The notes beneath the pieces are model-generated. The model had not been told where the DNA came from, made no database searches, and saw only the letters and a program-made list of their open reading frames with translations. A DNA stretch of 64,000 nucleotides. Source: Pseudovirgaria hyperparasitica. Lineage: Eukaryota > Ascomycota > Dothideomycetes > Acrospermales > Acrospermaceae. Within the stretch, counting starts at the first letter, position 1, and each line of letters begins with the position of its first letter. Made by a program: the position numbers and the translations under genes. Location of the stretch: NCBI RefSeq assembly GCF_010093815.1, contig NW_022985552.1, forward strand, positions 1,641,827 through 1,705,826, given 5' to 3'. This document shows, piece after piece, positions 1-11,906 of the stretch.

Positions 1-3000
1 GATAGAGGATTAGCTTTATTCTCTCTTCTAGCTTTATATAAGATTTTAAAGTTAAATATTAATATCCACTTAGCCTAACGTACTTATCGGCGATTAAGGA
101 CCTTAGTTAATATAAAGTAATATAGATTTACGTAATCTAATAATAATTCGATCTAATATACGGAGCCTTCTAAATAATATTACTATTACTTAAAACTTTT
201 AATAATTATAAGTAGTTTCTAGTCATACGTGTTATAACGCGTCTCTATATCCGCTATTTTATAGAAAAAGAAAGCGACCGGGTACTATTATACCTTATCT
301 TTCGTATCTTTATATAGTTAACTAATAATTCTAGTAATTACGAATTCTAACGCGTTAGTTTCGACCCGAATATACTTCTCGGGATTAAAATACCTAAGAA
401 TCGGCGTAGTTATAAAGTAATTCTTTAATGATCGGAACGTATCTCGCGCTTCCGGCGTTAACTATATCTCGACCGACTTAGCTTTACGCTATACTAGCCT
501 ATCTATAGGGATTTTACCGCTATTCTCTATAAGTTTATTAAGCGGCGCTGTAATTCGTAAGAAGCCTATAATGAATTTACGATAATAGTTTACGAAACCT
601 ATAAATATTCTAATTTAACGTATAGTAGTAGGTTCTAGCTATTCCATAATGGTCTTTACACGCTCCGGCTCTATTTTTAGGCCGCTATATATTATAATAA
701 AGCTAAGAAACCTAACTTCTTATTAGTGAAACTCGTATTTAGATAATTTTATATAGAGTTTATACTATCTTAGACGATTTAGTATCGATTTCACGTGTCC
801 TTTATAATCCTATATACTATTAGAGTAAATTAGTATATTATTAAGATAAACTACGTAAATCACGTTAAGTAATCCTATAAGTGTAGTATTAATATATCCT
901 TAAAACGCTCCTAGCGTATTTATTAGCCTAAATAGCATAATAGTATACTTAAAATGACTATATCTAGTCCGAAATGCGGTTTTCCACTTATCTCCGCGAC
1001 GAATTCGAAGCCGGTAATATATATCTCGTAAATCTAGCTTCGTAAAGTACTTTACCTTCGTTAATTAGTCTAAAGATTTACTAACTAGCGGTAATAGATG
1101 ACGATTCTTCTTAGTTACTATATTTAGTGCCCGATAGTCGACGTATAGACGTAAACTTCCGTCTTTCTTCTTTATAAAGAGAATAGGTACGCCGGCCGAT
1201 GACGTACTACGATATATCCAGCCTCTTTTAAGGTATTCTTTAATATATTTATAAAGAACTTCGAGTTCTAGTCTCGAAAGTAGGTAAAGTAGGCTATAAG
1301 GGACGTCTACTCCCTCTTCGAGCTCGATCTTTAGCTTATACGGCCCGTGATTAGGGAGAAATAATATATCTTCTACCGAAAACACATCCGTATACTACGA
1401 ATATACGTCGGGTAGCGTATCTTCGCCCTGATTATTACTATTATCCTCGTCTTTATTAATAATTAATAAGGACGTAAGATAGATTAGCGATAATCGGGTC
1501 CGTACGGCGAGGTTCTATGTCTCCTTACTAATAGTTATAACTTACTAGTATAATTTACTACGGTGTCGTCGGAACGTTAATATCTCCTTCTAAAAATTAA
1601 GAATAGGGTTTAGACGTCTAAGCTAAGGCATCCCTAGAATTATATTCTATTAGCTAATATTAGCCACGATAAATTTATTAGATATCTACTATTTTATTAT
1701 CTTTAAGTCATGAACTTCGTAATTCGTTATAGCTTTACCTAAAGTTCTAACTTTATATCCATTAACTATAATAGTTTAGCTAACTTTACTAAGATCGTAT
1801 AATAATCTATACTCCTTTATAAGAATCGACGAAATATAGTTATCTTCTATACTAGTATCCACGAGGGCCTATATAGTTTTATTACTATTTACTATAGGTA
1901 ATAATACTTTTAGTAATATTAGGTCTTTACTCACCGGAAGGCGCTACGGCTTCTCCTAAATATATATAATTTAGCTAAGGACGCGGTTAGGTCTCGTGTA
2001 CTAGCCTATTCTTTTTTTAGATTCTTATAGTTAGGTAAAATATATTCTATTTCTCTATACTTATAGTAATAAAGTACGCTATAATTCTACTATTTTATAA
2101 TAGGCGTTATATTTAAGCCTATGCCTTATTCTTTTCTATATTAAGAAGCACCGCCTCGATTATTTCGGTGTCCTCTTAACGCGTTTCTACCCCGATTAAC
2201 GCTCTTCTAGCGCTAATTACGGTAAGGTTACTCTTAATCGAATATATTTAATTAACCTTATTTCTAACCCGTATAGGGTTCGTCGGTTTTACCTAGAGAG
2301 CCGCGTTCCTTAAGGATGCGGTAGTATTTATTAGCTTTCTTCTCTAATTCGTGTAGATAGTTAAAACTTAATAATACTATTTCTAGTCTTTCGCGGATTA
2401 ACGGAAGTAGTACTTCGCGAAACTAGAATATACGAATATTTTCCTATAGTATAGGGATATTATTCTATAGGTTTTAGAGGTATTATGGTAGTTAAGTAGG
2501 TGTCTAGTTCGGTCGTTATGCCACGCTTCTTAACTTAGATAGTGCCTTTCTTTCACGTTCTCTATCCGTTCCGAGGGTGTTTAGTATAAATATAGCTAAA
2601 TATTCCTAGGTTATCGTAGATAGTAGCTGTACTTCCTTCTATCTATCCTATTAATCGCGGGATTATAAGTCTAGGTATCGTTCTCCGAACGAAATACGTT
2701 ATACTTTAGTAGAAAAGAGTAGAGGGTTATCGAGGAAGTACTTTTCGTAGTCTCTCTTCTAGTCTTTCTACTCCTTTTAGTTCTTCCCTATAAATATAGT
2801 CGGGTCTTTAGATTTTAGTATACCTAGGGAAGGAGTAGAGTAAATCGGTAACGAAGCGGCCGGGTATATAGTAGATTATCGCAACTCTAATGGTAGGTAA
2901 ACTAATTCCGCCTAAATTAGTATAGGAAGTCGTCTACCTACTATCGTTCGGCGTAGTTCTTTAAGAGACTCCTTAAGTTCTCGTCTCTTTACGAGGAGTT

Positions 3001-5100
3001 TTACGCGTTCTACCTATTCTTTAAGGGTTTAAATCTCTCGAGCCTAATTCGCGATATATTTCTAAAGTTTAGTAATAGTTTATTATAATACCTTGCGTGG
3101 CTCTACCACGACTTATTATCCGGCTTTATATTATTAGAAGTTACTTAGCGTATCTACTATTTCTTCGTCTAAAAGCTCCGTAATTTAGTCTAATATTTCT
3201 ACTTCTTAGTTAGAAACGGCTAGGATTAATACTAATTATAGAGGATCCCTATTATTTAATATAGTATTACTTATCCCTATAGTAGATCGTGTCGACCTTC
3301 TCGGTTCTAGTTAGACTATCTTAACTATAGTACTATATAGGGAGTAATTCGAATATAAGAATAGGGTTATTAGATAGTAGTATAGTTAGATAGAATAATA
3401 GGGTGTATTCTATTATAGAACGAATTACTACCGAACCCTTTCGGTAGAAATCTAAGAGTATATATATAAAGGGACGCCGATCTATCTAGCACGTGACTGT
3501 TTACTACCCTTCACGTTACCTTCTAACTCTATTAGCTAAGGTACGTGTAGATTGGGTTCTATCTAAGGCTAAGTTCTAATAGGATAGGTCTAGTATAGTA
3601 TAAACTAGACCGCGATAGAGTATAATAGACTCCTTCCTTATTATCTAGGTAATCTTCTATAGTTATACGGAATACCGTACTAGTTATTAGTACGATAGTC
3701 TATAGAGTATACTTATTAGTAGAGGTAGTCATAGGGAGACTATTCTCTTCGTTTAGATTTAGAGAGAGTCTCTCGTATAAGGTAGTACTACGGGTATTAT
3801 AGCGCGTAGTAGGAGCTATCTCTATAAGCTACCGTCGTACTATATAGAGAGGAATTAAAATATAAAGAGTAAAGACGTGGGATAGTAGTCTAATAGTTTA
3901 TAGAGAGATATAGGAATGTATTTATAGAGTAATCTTACTCTTATATAAGGTTAATTCCTAACGAGTAGGAATCGGTTTATATGGTCCACTTATATAGTAA
4001 CCTCGCTTAACTTAGCTAACTTAACCTAGCTCTAGCCACTACGTGGCTATATGGATTAGAATGGTCTATATAGGTCCATTATGGTTCCCGTCCTAATAAT
4101 ATCGCCTTACTATACTAGAGCTTACTCTAAATATTATTAATAATAACTCCTTAGTTACGGCCTTACTATCTTTACTCCTCCTATAATTTAAATAGCTATT
4201 TTAAGCGTCCCTTAAGGTTTAGATCTATAGATAATAATACTAGACTAGTAGAAACTATACTAGTAAGTAGTAATAGCGTAGGAGACTTCGGATTAGATAC
4301 TATAGTCTTCTTACGTCCTAGTAGCTAATAAGACTTATAGATAATAGTATTCTTAAAGGTAAGGAATATAGCCTCTAGTAGATCCTTTCTTACTAGGCTA
4401 TAGATCTTATTAAGGAAGGTAAGAAGCTTATTCTAGTTATCTAGACTCTAGTCTAGAAGTATTAACTATTTCCTAGTACGACTAGATATTCCGAGCTTTA
4501 TAGTAAAGTCTTAAGTCTTAAATAGCTAGTTATTAGTACTAAGAGCCTTATTAATTAACTACTAAATCTTCTCCTTATATAACTTCTTCTTAAACTTATA
4601 CTAGGCTTCCGTCTTTAGTAATATAGTCTTAATAATCTTTCTAAAACTATCTACTCTAAGTTACTAATTTATATAGATAGACTATATTATCTTATTAAGA
4701 GCCGCGTTATTATCCTATAGGTCCTTCTCCTTCTTCTCCTTAACTATATCTCTATAAACTAAAGTAGAGTTATTAGTATTATTAGATATATTACTTAGTA
4801 AGGCTAGAGGATCGCTCGATAAGGGTACGTTAGAGGGCGCTAGTAGTATATTTTTATACCTCGCCGCTATCTTCGTAGCCCTTAATACCTTATCTATACT
4901 ATACTAGAGCGCCTTTAACGTAGATATATATAGCTATAGTCTAGGAGGTAGTAGTAGAGGTTCTATTAAGTTATCCTATCCGAATTAAATACCTTTACGC
5001 TACTTAGGAGGTATAATAGATAGCGTAAAATAGTTAAAAAAACACTAATATATGGCTAATATCGTATAATACTAATATATAATAGGTATTTTAATAGGTA
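1..5100 (-). mobile_element. RIP-degraded Ty3/gypsy LTR retrotransposon fossil
   Basis: The segment is very AT-rich, with few CpA/TpG and many TpA, while CpG is kept. This is the signature of fungal repeat-induced point mutation. On the minus strand, 1065-1385 still reads as the N-terminal part of a gypsy reverse transcriptase, with a recognisable KKDGSLRL..VDYRALN block. The rest of pol should lie at lower coordinates, beyond the left edge, and gag/protease at higher coordinates, but neither is legible enough to assign. From about 3.3 kb on I cannot tell whether the sequence is the same element, an LTR or a second repeat. It is broken throughout (many breaks) and the left end is outside the window. 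Normal base composition resumes at about 5.1 kb. Age cannot be set because RIP acts fast. Confidence 0.85.
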
Positions 5101-5287
5101 TGTGAGTATTTATCGACGATACTATAAAATATTAATTATATATAAAAATGCGTGTTGGTGGCACAGACGTGCATCGGGCGCCAAGCTTTCCCATGTAACT
5201 ATGGACAAACGGATCTGGTTTCTTGGCGTTACAGGACTAACATCGCAACACCACTGCATGAGACAAGGAATGACAGTATCAGCGGTG

Positions 5288-6128
5288 ATGGCTCCGCTGA
5301 GCTTACAACACAGCCTGGTAGCTCAAATGAGTAAATTATCGCTTTCACGGCATCGCCACAATTGTAAATAAGCCCGACTCCCTCTGACTGGTAGCTAACT
5401 GTCCTGTAGCTCTCCTTCAGCTTCTCCATCCATCCTGCCAACAATGCAATCGAGCATTTTCTACTACACCTTCACAACTCGACTGGCTCATGCCCAAGCG
5501 CGGAGAAACCAGCAAGTCGCGCAAAGGTCGCCCACATGTCCAGACAGGTGGTAGCATGCGTGGAACAACTGTGGTCTGGGGCGACTATGGGCTGCGATTG
5601 CTAGATCATCATCGCCGAATCCCCGCCAAGCAGCTTCAAATTGCAGAAGCCACCATCAAGCAGCGCTTACGAGGTACAAGGTACAAACTTTACAAGCGTA
5701 TCTCGGCCAACATTGGTGTATATACGAGTGGTAATGAAGTGCGTATGGGTAAAGGCAAAGGAAGCTTCGATTATTGGGCGAGTAGAGTGGCTGTCAGCAA
5801 GATTATCTTCGAGCTCAAAGGAGATGCCCACGAGCAGGTCGTCCGTGACGCCTTCAGATTAGCTGGTGCCAAGCTACCTGGTAAGGTCAACGACGATATG
5901 TGATCTACCTATCTAATTTGATGAACAGGCATGTATGAATTTGTAAAGAAGGGCGACCCGCCAGTTATGGGCATCACAAAGTTAGGCAACGGAGTCACCG
6001 TGGAGGACCTACTGCGGCCTCGCAAGAAGCTACCAGTTGAAGTGACAGCAGCAGGGCTCCCTTCGACGTCTCCGAATGTCCCTGCTGCTGCAACTACATC
6101 GGCTGCAACTACATCGGCTGCATCGTGA
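5288..6128 (+). CDS. MRPL16: Mitochondrial large-subunit ribosomal protein uL16m
   Basis: Model: join(5288..5317, 5421..5880, 5929..6128), 229 aa. The core contains KGRPHVQTGGSMRGTTVVWG, HRRIPAKQL, TIKQRLRG and MGKGKGSFDYWA, which are hallmarks of the uL16 family; the protein binds 23S-type rRNA near the A-site of the mitoribosome. The 48-nt intron 2 joins KLPG to MYEFVKKGDPPV, as in homologues. Exon 1 is inferred: a stop lies upstream of the core frame with no ATG after it, but a 103-nt intron (donor 5318, branch GCTAAC near 5394, acceptor ending 5420) gives an N-terminus starting MAPLSLQHSL and running into RAFSTTP, a typical cleavable mitochondrial presequence. The C-terminus carries a short AATTS tandem repeat. 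The alternative start, ATG 5490, would lack the presequence. Family assignment is certain; the first exon is probable. Confidence 0.9.
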
Positions 6129-6528
6129 AGATACACCGTAAGAGCGGACTGCATGACTGGTCAGACTCTCTGCAATGTACATATATCAAATACTACTTCA
6201 TTGAGTACGGTATTTGAGAACTTTGTGGCATTATGTGGCGCGTACCTCTAGCACAAGGCTACTTATGAACCCATCATAACAGTAAAATTTGCTTGCATGC
6301 TGTCTCGAACCGGCCAAGTACACTGACGATGCTCAAAGCGGTTCTGCTGTACCATATATATTTGACGAGTGATTAGTACATATTGAGCTGGAGTAGCTAA
6401 AAAAAAGTATTGGGTATCAATGCTACTCCAGAATACTGAGCGTATACAAGAATCTCGACTCCACCAGCTTTATGCAGTGCAGCATCACTGCCAAGATGCG
6501 GAACGTCTCGTCATTATCATTATGGTCA
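6129..6528. other. Convergent intergenic spacer
   Basis: About 400 nt between the uL16m stop and the RasGEF stop. It presumably holds both 3' ends. I see no additional gene or RNA. Confidence 0.6.
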
Positions 6529-9500
6529 TCATCGTTTGAACCAATTAAATCTTTGTTGATTCGCTGAAGCTGTGGCCTCCAGAGCCACGCTGCGCTCGTA
6601 GAGTTCCTAGATTTGCTCATTAGCAGCGCACTCGATACTGATGGAGTTCTACACTTACGTCATCACTTTTGGTCAGTTTGACCTCTAGAAACAGACTCCG
6701 TACCTCATCGTTTCTAGTTGTGGACGGGTACGGAGTGCCCTGCGCCCGTTGCATGCTTACGATCACTTCTCCCATAATCTCGAACTTCTTCCAATTAATC
6801 CTTTCCTTGCCTTGAACCCCAGTCGGAGGTGCCTCTCGTACATCCCCACGACCAGTAAAGACTGCTGTACCGGGATGTACGACAGAGAGTGTGGCGTCCG
6901 ACTTGCGCTCGCCGATAAAGGTAGAATTACCTTCGGCAGCAGACACGAGATCGCGCCGGTGCAGTGGAAGATACGGAATACGCTCGCCAGATGAATTGTC
7001 CCACGCCAACCGGTAGGCAAAGTGAGACCTTTGTGGATTCATGAGTATGTCCAATTTCATGAAATCTTTTGAGACGAGAGGGGGTATGAGTTCTCGTGTA
7101 GCAGCAAGCCTGTGAACAGGAGCTCCTTTGATACCCGCCAGTATGGCCCCGAGAGCATTGTAATTGTTCATTTCTCGAACTTTCTGTCGAATAATTAGCT
7201 ACACACTCAAGACATCCGGAATTTCGCCTACCCTTGCCAACCTCATGAATTTCTCCAGCATCAGCGCTCGATGCTTTGGCTTGTCCCGCAGTAGTATATA
7301 ATTAGTTACCCAGGCTGCAGTGTGGTTGAAATGCTCCGTCATGCGGTTGACGTTCTCAAGGCTGCGGCATTGCTTCTTTTGCTCGGCATTGAGGGTGACA
7401 TTGCGTACAAGATCTCGAGGTCTAATGGCTTGAAACATCACCCAGTCGATCCTCGTCAACTCGCGAGCTATATGCTCTTCATCGATGCCGATTAAGGTGT
7501 GCCATTGAACCTTGGTTAGACTCATCCGGGGAAGAGGCGTAAGCCCACGCGCTTGTCTTTGAGCCATCTCAACACCATTAAGTAAAGACTGGGGGCAGCT
7601 ATGGGCCGAAGTAGGAATTGAGACAGTGGAGGATCTTGGACCGCTTGCGAGCGAACGTGCATCATTCATGGATGCACTACCTGTGAGATGAGCATAATCC
7701 TCATCCCCCGAGTCTTCGTCTAACACAGAATTTGGATGCGCGAAGGACTTCACAGCCTCTTGTTGATCCCTGGCCTTGTCACAGCAGGCCCAATGGGTGT
7801 CATCATCTTCTGACACCGACTCCATATCAGTGGCCATCTCTTGTGCTGCTATAGAGAATATTCTTACTCCCATTAGTCGCGAGATGAACCGTTTGCACTT
7901 TCTCTGAGATGAAATGTACGCAAAATCGCCAGGATATATCCGAATCCACTGTTCTAGTATCGTGAGATGACGCAATTGGGAGATGGTTTTCAGCACTTGC
8001 GGTTTCTTGTCATTTTCGAGCGCCTGAAACCGCTCGATGATAGCATCTAGCAATTGTCCTGGAGTAGCAAACTTGCGGTAGAGAGCTAAGAAGATGGCCT
8101 GAAATTTGGTATCATTCTTCGACATTGGCAAGGCAAGTAAACGTGTGACTAATTGGTCAAATGTATAGCCAGTCTCGTCCGTGGGCATCTCAGAGACAAC
8201 GCTGCCTTCATGATCTGAGTGTTGCGCGCCCTCTGTGTCTGCAGAATCGTATCCAGGCGAGTCTTCCAGATCTAAGAACGTTTGGTGCGTTGTCTCAGCC
8301 GTCTGTGTCCTTTGATGTCTTCTATATAAGTTGGACGCCAATTTACTTGACCCTGTCTCAATAGGCTCGGGAGTGTGCATCCTCATTCTTATTCCAGAGT
8401 ATTCGGAACTAGCGCGCTCGTGCTTCTTTGCCCAAGGTTGCCCGTGCGCTCCATGTCGAACTGCAGACGAATTTGCTCTGCGACGTGCTGTCAAGAATGT
8501 TGGCTGCTCCCTAGTAGACATTATAGCCCGCAGAATGTATGATAGGCATACTTTATGCACTTCGTTGGTCTTCTCTGAGGCCTCAAATGTATGGATGTCA
8601 CCCATGAAGGTCCTCGCCCTGTCCACCACGTCGACCGGGTCGACTTTTCGCATCGCAGGGTGATTATCGCACTTCCAAGCCACAAGTGCGAAGGGAAGTG
8701 CAGCTTTATTCAGGGCATCTAGACAGTCAAATCAGTAAAGAGCGTGCTAGCTCGAATGACTAGAGAGACTCACTGAGCGTTTCAGGTATAGGCGCCAGGC
8801 TTTCCCGATTCATCACATCGTACAGAACACACGCTGCATCTATCCGTGGGGTAGCCATATCATCAATCGTATCTGGCCAGCATATACCATCATCTCCTGA
8901 AAGATTGGGAATGTCCTCCAAAGGTAATTCCACTAGTTGTATTAAATATACCTGCTCATCTATCGCCATCTTTCGCGCACTGAATGCTGAAGTAGGTGGG
9001 GTACGAAGTCCAAGGAGGCTCATGGTGAACGTTGTCTTGCCTACACTCGGTGCGCCCAGCACACATATATTGAGTTCTGGCATTCTCGAGGTCTCCGTTC
9101 CCTTTACAATATATGTCAGTTCACAGTCTCAAGTCAGAGAATCATCGTGTGGCTTACAGTCGCAGGTGTCCGAGGCGGACTTGATAGACGTGGAGGTTTC
9201 AGATGGGTTGGAGAGAGGGAGCCCTCAGCATCGGAGGAAGAGTTGCGCGAAAGCGCAGGTGAATGTTGGCGATCGGGGGCATCGCCGGAGATATTATATC
9301 TCTGAAAGAATGGATCTTGTGAGATCTCATAGTCCTCTCCTGGCTCACCGCCACGCTCGAGTTCCCTTGTATTGCCGAGACCGTGTCGCTCTAGATGTTG
9401 TGCATCATTGCTCGTATGCTGCTTCTCATGTGGCACTGAGGCTTTTCGTACTCGAACGTGGGGTGATTCGACTTTCTCACGACCGTCTTTGCGTAATTCA

Positions 9501-9556
9501 GGCGAAGATGTTCTGCTCGCGCGACTGCCGGCTCCGCTACTATTCTTCAGAGGCAT
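6529..9556 (-). CDS. Ras-like GTPase domain fused to a RasGEF (Cdc25-type)
   Basis: Exons on the minus strand: 9158-9556, 8774-9101, 7232-8718, 6659-7183, 6529-6606; introns of 56, 55, 48 and 52 nt; 938 aa. Residues 1-133 are Ser/Arg-rich and disordered. Residues 140-300 resemble a Ras-like fold: the P-loop GAPSVGKT (149-156) is clear, but the DxxG (G3) motif is not recognisable (LVELPLEDI in its place) and the NKxD motif is degenerate (WKCD). A RasGEF N-terminal domain starts near residue 427 (YTFDQLVTRLL). The catalytic Cdc25 domain runs from about 655 to the end (ARKVREMNNYNALGAILAG, C-terminal ELYERSVALE). The GEF half should load GTP on a Ras protein at membranes. The GTPase-like half may be a regulatory pseudo-GTPase (inference). 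It is transcribed divergently from the histidine phosphatase gene. Confidence 0.88.
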
Positions 9557-10276
9557 ATCGACAAAGGTTGTAGGTGTCGTTCTGCCGTGTTACACCGGGG
9601 CGTCAATGTCTCGCGTGAGACCCTCTTCCCTCCAGAGATGGCCCACGAGACATTGGTGACAGATCAGATCGATGTTTCAACTTGAGCGTGTTGCGAATGG
9701 TATAGGGACGAGCAAATGAAGCTCCAACGACGAATGAGCACGAGTGATGTATTTGTTTTTAGGTGGAGACCTCGCTAGCTGTGCTGTCTCGGGTGGCTTG
9801 AAGAGGGGTCCTCCGTCCTCCTGAACGTGTCAAAAGGCCTCCATGTTGGGCTCGGCCTATGTTGCTTGTTGTTGTTAGATGATACTACATCGCTCAGATT
9901 TATTCTTCCGGAAGCAATCGAGTCGCTTTTGGTCTTCAAATACAGAAAACACGAGAACATGGCCGCATGCATGAGTTTTATTCAAACATTATAGTTATGT
10001 TATTCAATCGATCGACTGCTTGCGTTGCCTACGGCGTGTTGAACCGCATGTTTGAATCCTCCAAGACCCTCAGTTAACGATGGGAAATACTCTGCTTACT
10101 TTTGATTTCCAGTCGAGAATCCAAAAGAAGTCGGGACGATTGAGTCGACAGCAGCCCTCGGCCTCTTGTGTTCCAGCTAAGGTCTGATTTTGGACTAGCG
10201 AACTATGAGGTCTGTGCGAGCTCACCCATGAAATTCCGCACCTGCAAGCTTTTTCCCAAATTTCTTTCTTGCCGTC
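9557..10276. promoter_or_regulatory. Divergent promoter region (RasGEF / histidine phosphatase)
   Basis: About 720 nt between two divergent start codons, so it must contain the 5' regions of both genes. I see no clear core element or coding exon. Confidence 0.5.
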
Positions 10277-11204
10277 ATGCGACTCTTCCTCATTCGACAT
10301 GGAGAGACTGTCGATAACATTGCGCAGCTCTAGTAAGTGCCAGTACCAATCTAACGCTGATCTACTAACAAGGACTTACAGTGCTGGCAGTAGAGACTCA
10401 GAGCTCACCAACCACGGAGTCAGTCAAGCAACGCGCCTTGGTCAACATTTCAGGTCGACCGGCGTGAAGTTTACGCACATATTCTCTTCCCAACTTCAAA
10501 GGGCCTACAAGACTGCGGACATCGTTCGACAGGCTCAAAGCGGACCACTTGTATTACAATCGCCATTAATTGCGGAACAAGATTTTGGTTCATCAGAGGG
10601 AAAGTCATGGGCTAGTCGGGCATCTATTGATCCTGACATGAACGATCAGCCTGTAATACCGTCTGAATCCCGTGAATCTATGGAGTCTCGCGTCGACCAG
10701 TTTCTTGACTCTCATCTTGAGCCCATCATAGCACCAACCGACTCTACGGAGCAGATCATCGCCGTAGTCTCGCATGGGATCATTTTGGGGGTTTTATGGC
10801 GAAGAATTCTTCGGCGCCTTCCTCCCCAAAGTGTAACCCTGTCCCCTGAGATCGCCGCAACTAATGCCATGATCGTATTAGAACATCTTGGTCGATGGGG
10901 TAATACATGCTACCTTGAGCTTACTCTAACATCGAAGTCGGCGACTGGAGCGGGAATCGTCGCTATGACCACAAGCGGTACTCTAGCAGCTACCCTTCAG
11001 CCTATACCCAGAGATATGCAACCGGGCAATAACACAGCTTCACTCGTCAGTCATTTTGGTGAATTCACAACAACAATATCCCGAGTGAATGCTCGAGATC
11101 ACTTAAAGAGCCTCAAACGTACCGGTGGCGGCGTCGGAAGCGCCAAATACGACTCGAGCCAGCCCGGAATTGAAACGTTTTTCAAGAAACCTCGCAAAAC
11201 TTGA
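10277..11204 (+). CDS. Histidine phosphatase (phosphoglycerate-mutase-like) with PIP-box-like tail
   Basis: Exons 10277-10332 and 10382-11204, 49-nt intron, 292 aa. The start is set by MRLFLIRHGETVDN, which carries the catalytic RHG motif at the very N-terminus. Other family marks are YAGSRDSELTNHG, SSQLQRAYKTADIV, the acidic loop EQDFGSSEGKSW and the second catalytic histidine in VVSHGIILGVLWRR. The substrate is unknown: the superfamily spans sugar-phosphate and protein phosphatases as well as structural relatives. After the domain there is a roughly 90-residue tail of no known fold. Its last 14 residues are QPGIETFFKKPRKT, which match the PCNA-interacting (PIP) box QxxhxxFF followed by basic residues. 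Two box C/D snoRNAs follow immediately downstream on the same strand. Confidence 0.88.
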
Positions 11205-11242
11205 ATCACTATCAACACACAGGTACGATCTTTCCTTACTAT

Positions 11243-11340
11243 TCTCCAAATGATGAAACAACTTAATTCACAGACCTGTACTGAAATACTCATGTGGATC
11301 AAATTTTGTCCAACTGCTATCTGATATCGGCTACCGCATC
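11243..11340 (+). ncRNA. Box C/D snoRNA, U25/snR56 type, copy 1
   Basis: Box C ATGATGA (11250-11256), guide CACAGACCTGTA (11269-11280) directly followed by box D' CTGA (11281-11284), box C' ATGTGGA (11292-11298) and box D CTGA (11331-11334). Eleven guide bases are complementary to the conserved 18S rRNA stretch ACAGGTCTGTG. The D'+5 rule points to the first G of AACAGG, the site guided by human U25 (18S Gm1490) and yeast snR56 (Gm1428). Human U25, from memory, has the same guide plus D' string. The terminal stem is weak. It may sit in an intron: donor-like GTACGA at 11223, branch-like GCTAAT near 11372, AG at 11386. Confidence 0.82.
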
Positions 11341-11473
11341 ATTATCATCGCACTGCGTACGACGTGTGAATGCTAATCATGGTCAGATATCTTGCCAATA
11401 TGTCGAGCTTACGTTCTAACACTAAATCCACAACTCCCTAAAGGTTCGTTTTATATCTCGCAAACCAATCTTT

Positions 11474-11563
11474 CCACGACATGATGAAAAACTATCCATC
11501 ACAGACCTGTACCGAAAAAGTCATGTGGATACCATTTTTAAGCATAGTTCAGCTGATCTCGCT
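11474..11563 (+). ncRNA. Box C/D snoRNA, U25/snR56 type, copy 2
   Basis: A diverged tandem copy of the previous RNA. Box C ATGATGA (11481-11487), guide CATCACAGACCTGTA (11497-11511), a degenerate D' CCGA (11512-11515), C' ATGTGGA (11523-11529) and D CTGA (11553-11556). Here the match to 18S rRNA extends to 14 bases (ACAGGTCTGTGATG), which argues for retained function despite the weaker D'. Flanks are CGAC before box C and TCTCG after box D, allowing a three-pair stem. A possible host intron runs from about 11444 (GTTCGT) to AG 11623, with branch GCTAAC at 11607-11612. Confidence 0.78.
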
Positions 11564-11906
11564 TGTCAAACTATCTTTTGTGCTTCCAACTTGTGGATGA
11601 ACAAGGGCTAACACTTATCTTAGATCTACTAGTTGCAACAGCCACTCTTGTCGTAAGATACTGAGCGCGGAGTCTTGGTCTCGACGAGACTTCGAACTTC
11701 GAACTCCAGGCCTACGCCCCCGGATACCGAATTGAAGCTGCTTCAATTGTCACACGTGACATGTCGAAGCATCATCCTCTACTACCCATTTTCGTGAACG
11801 CCTTGATTGCTTGTTCCCGACATCCTTGGCGTGTGCGTCCATATCCTTGATTCCGTTATCGACATTCATGTCTGTCCCGTTCGTGACTCCAATCTTTCTT
11901 TGCACT

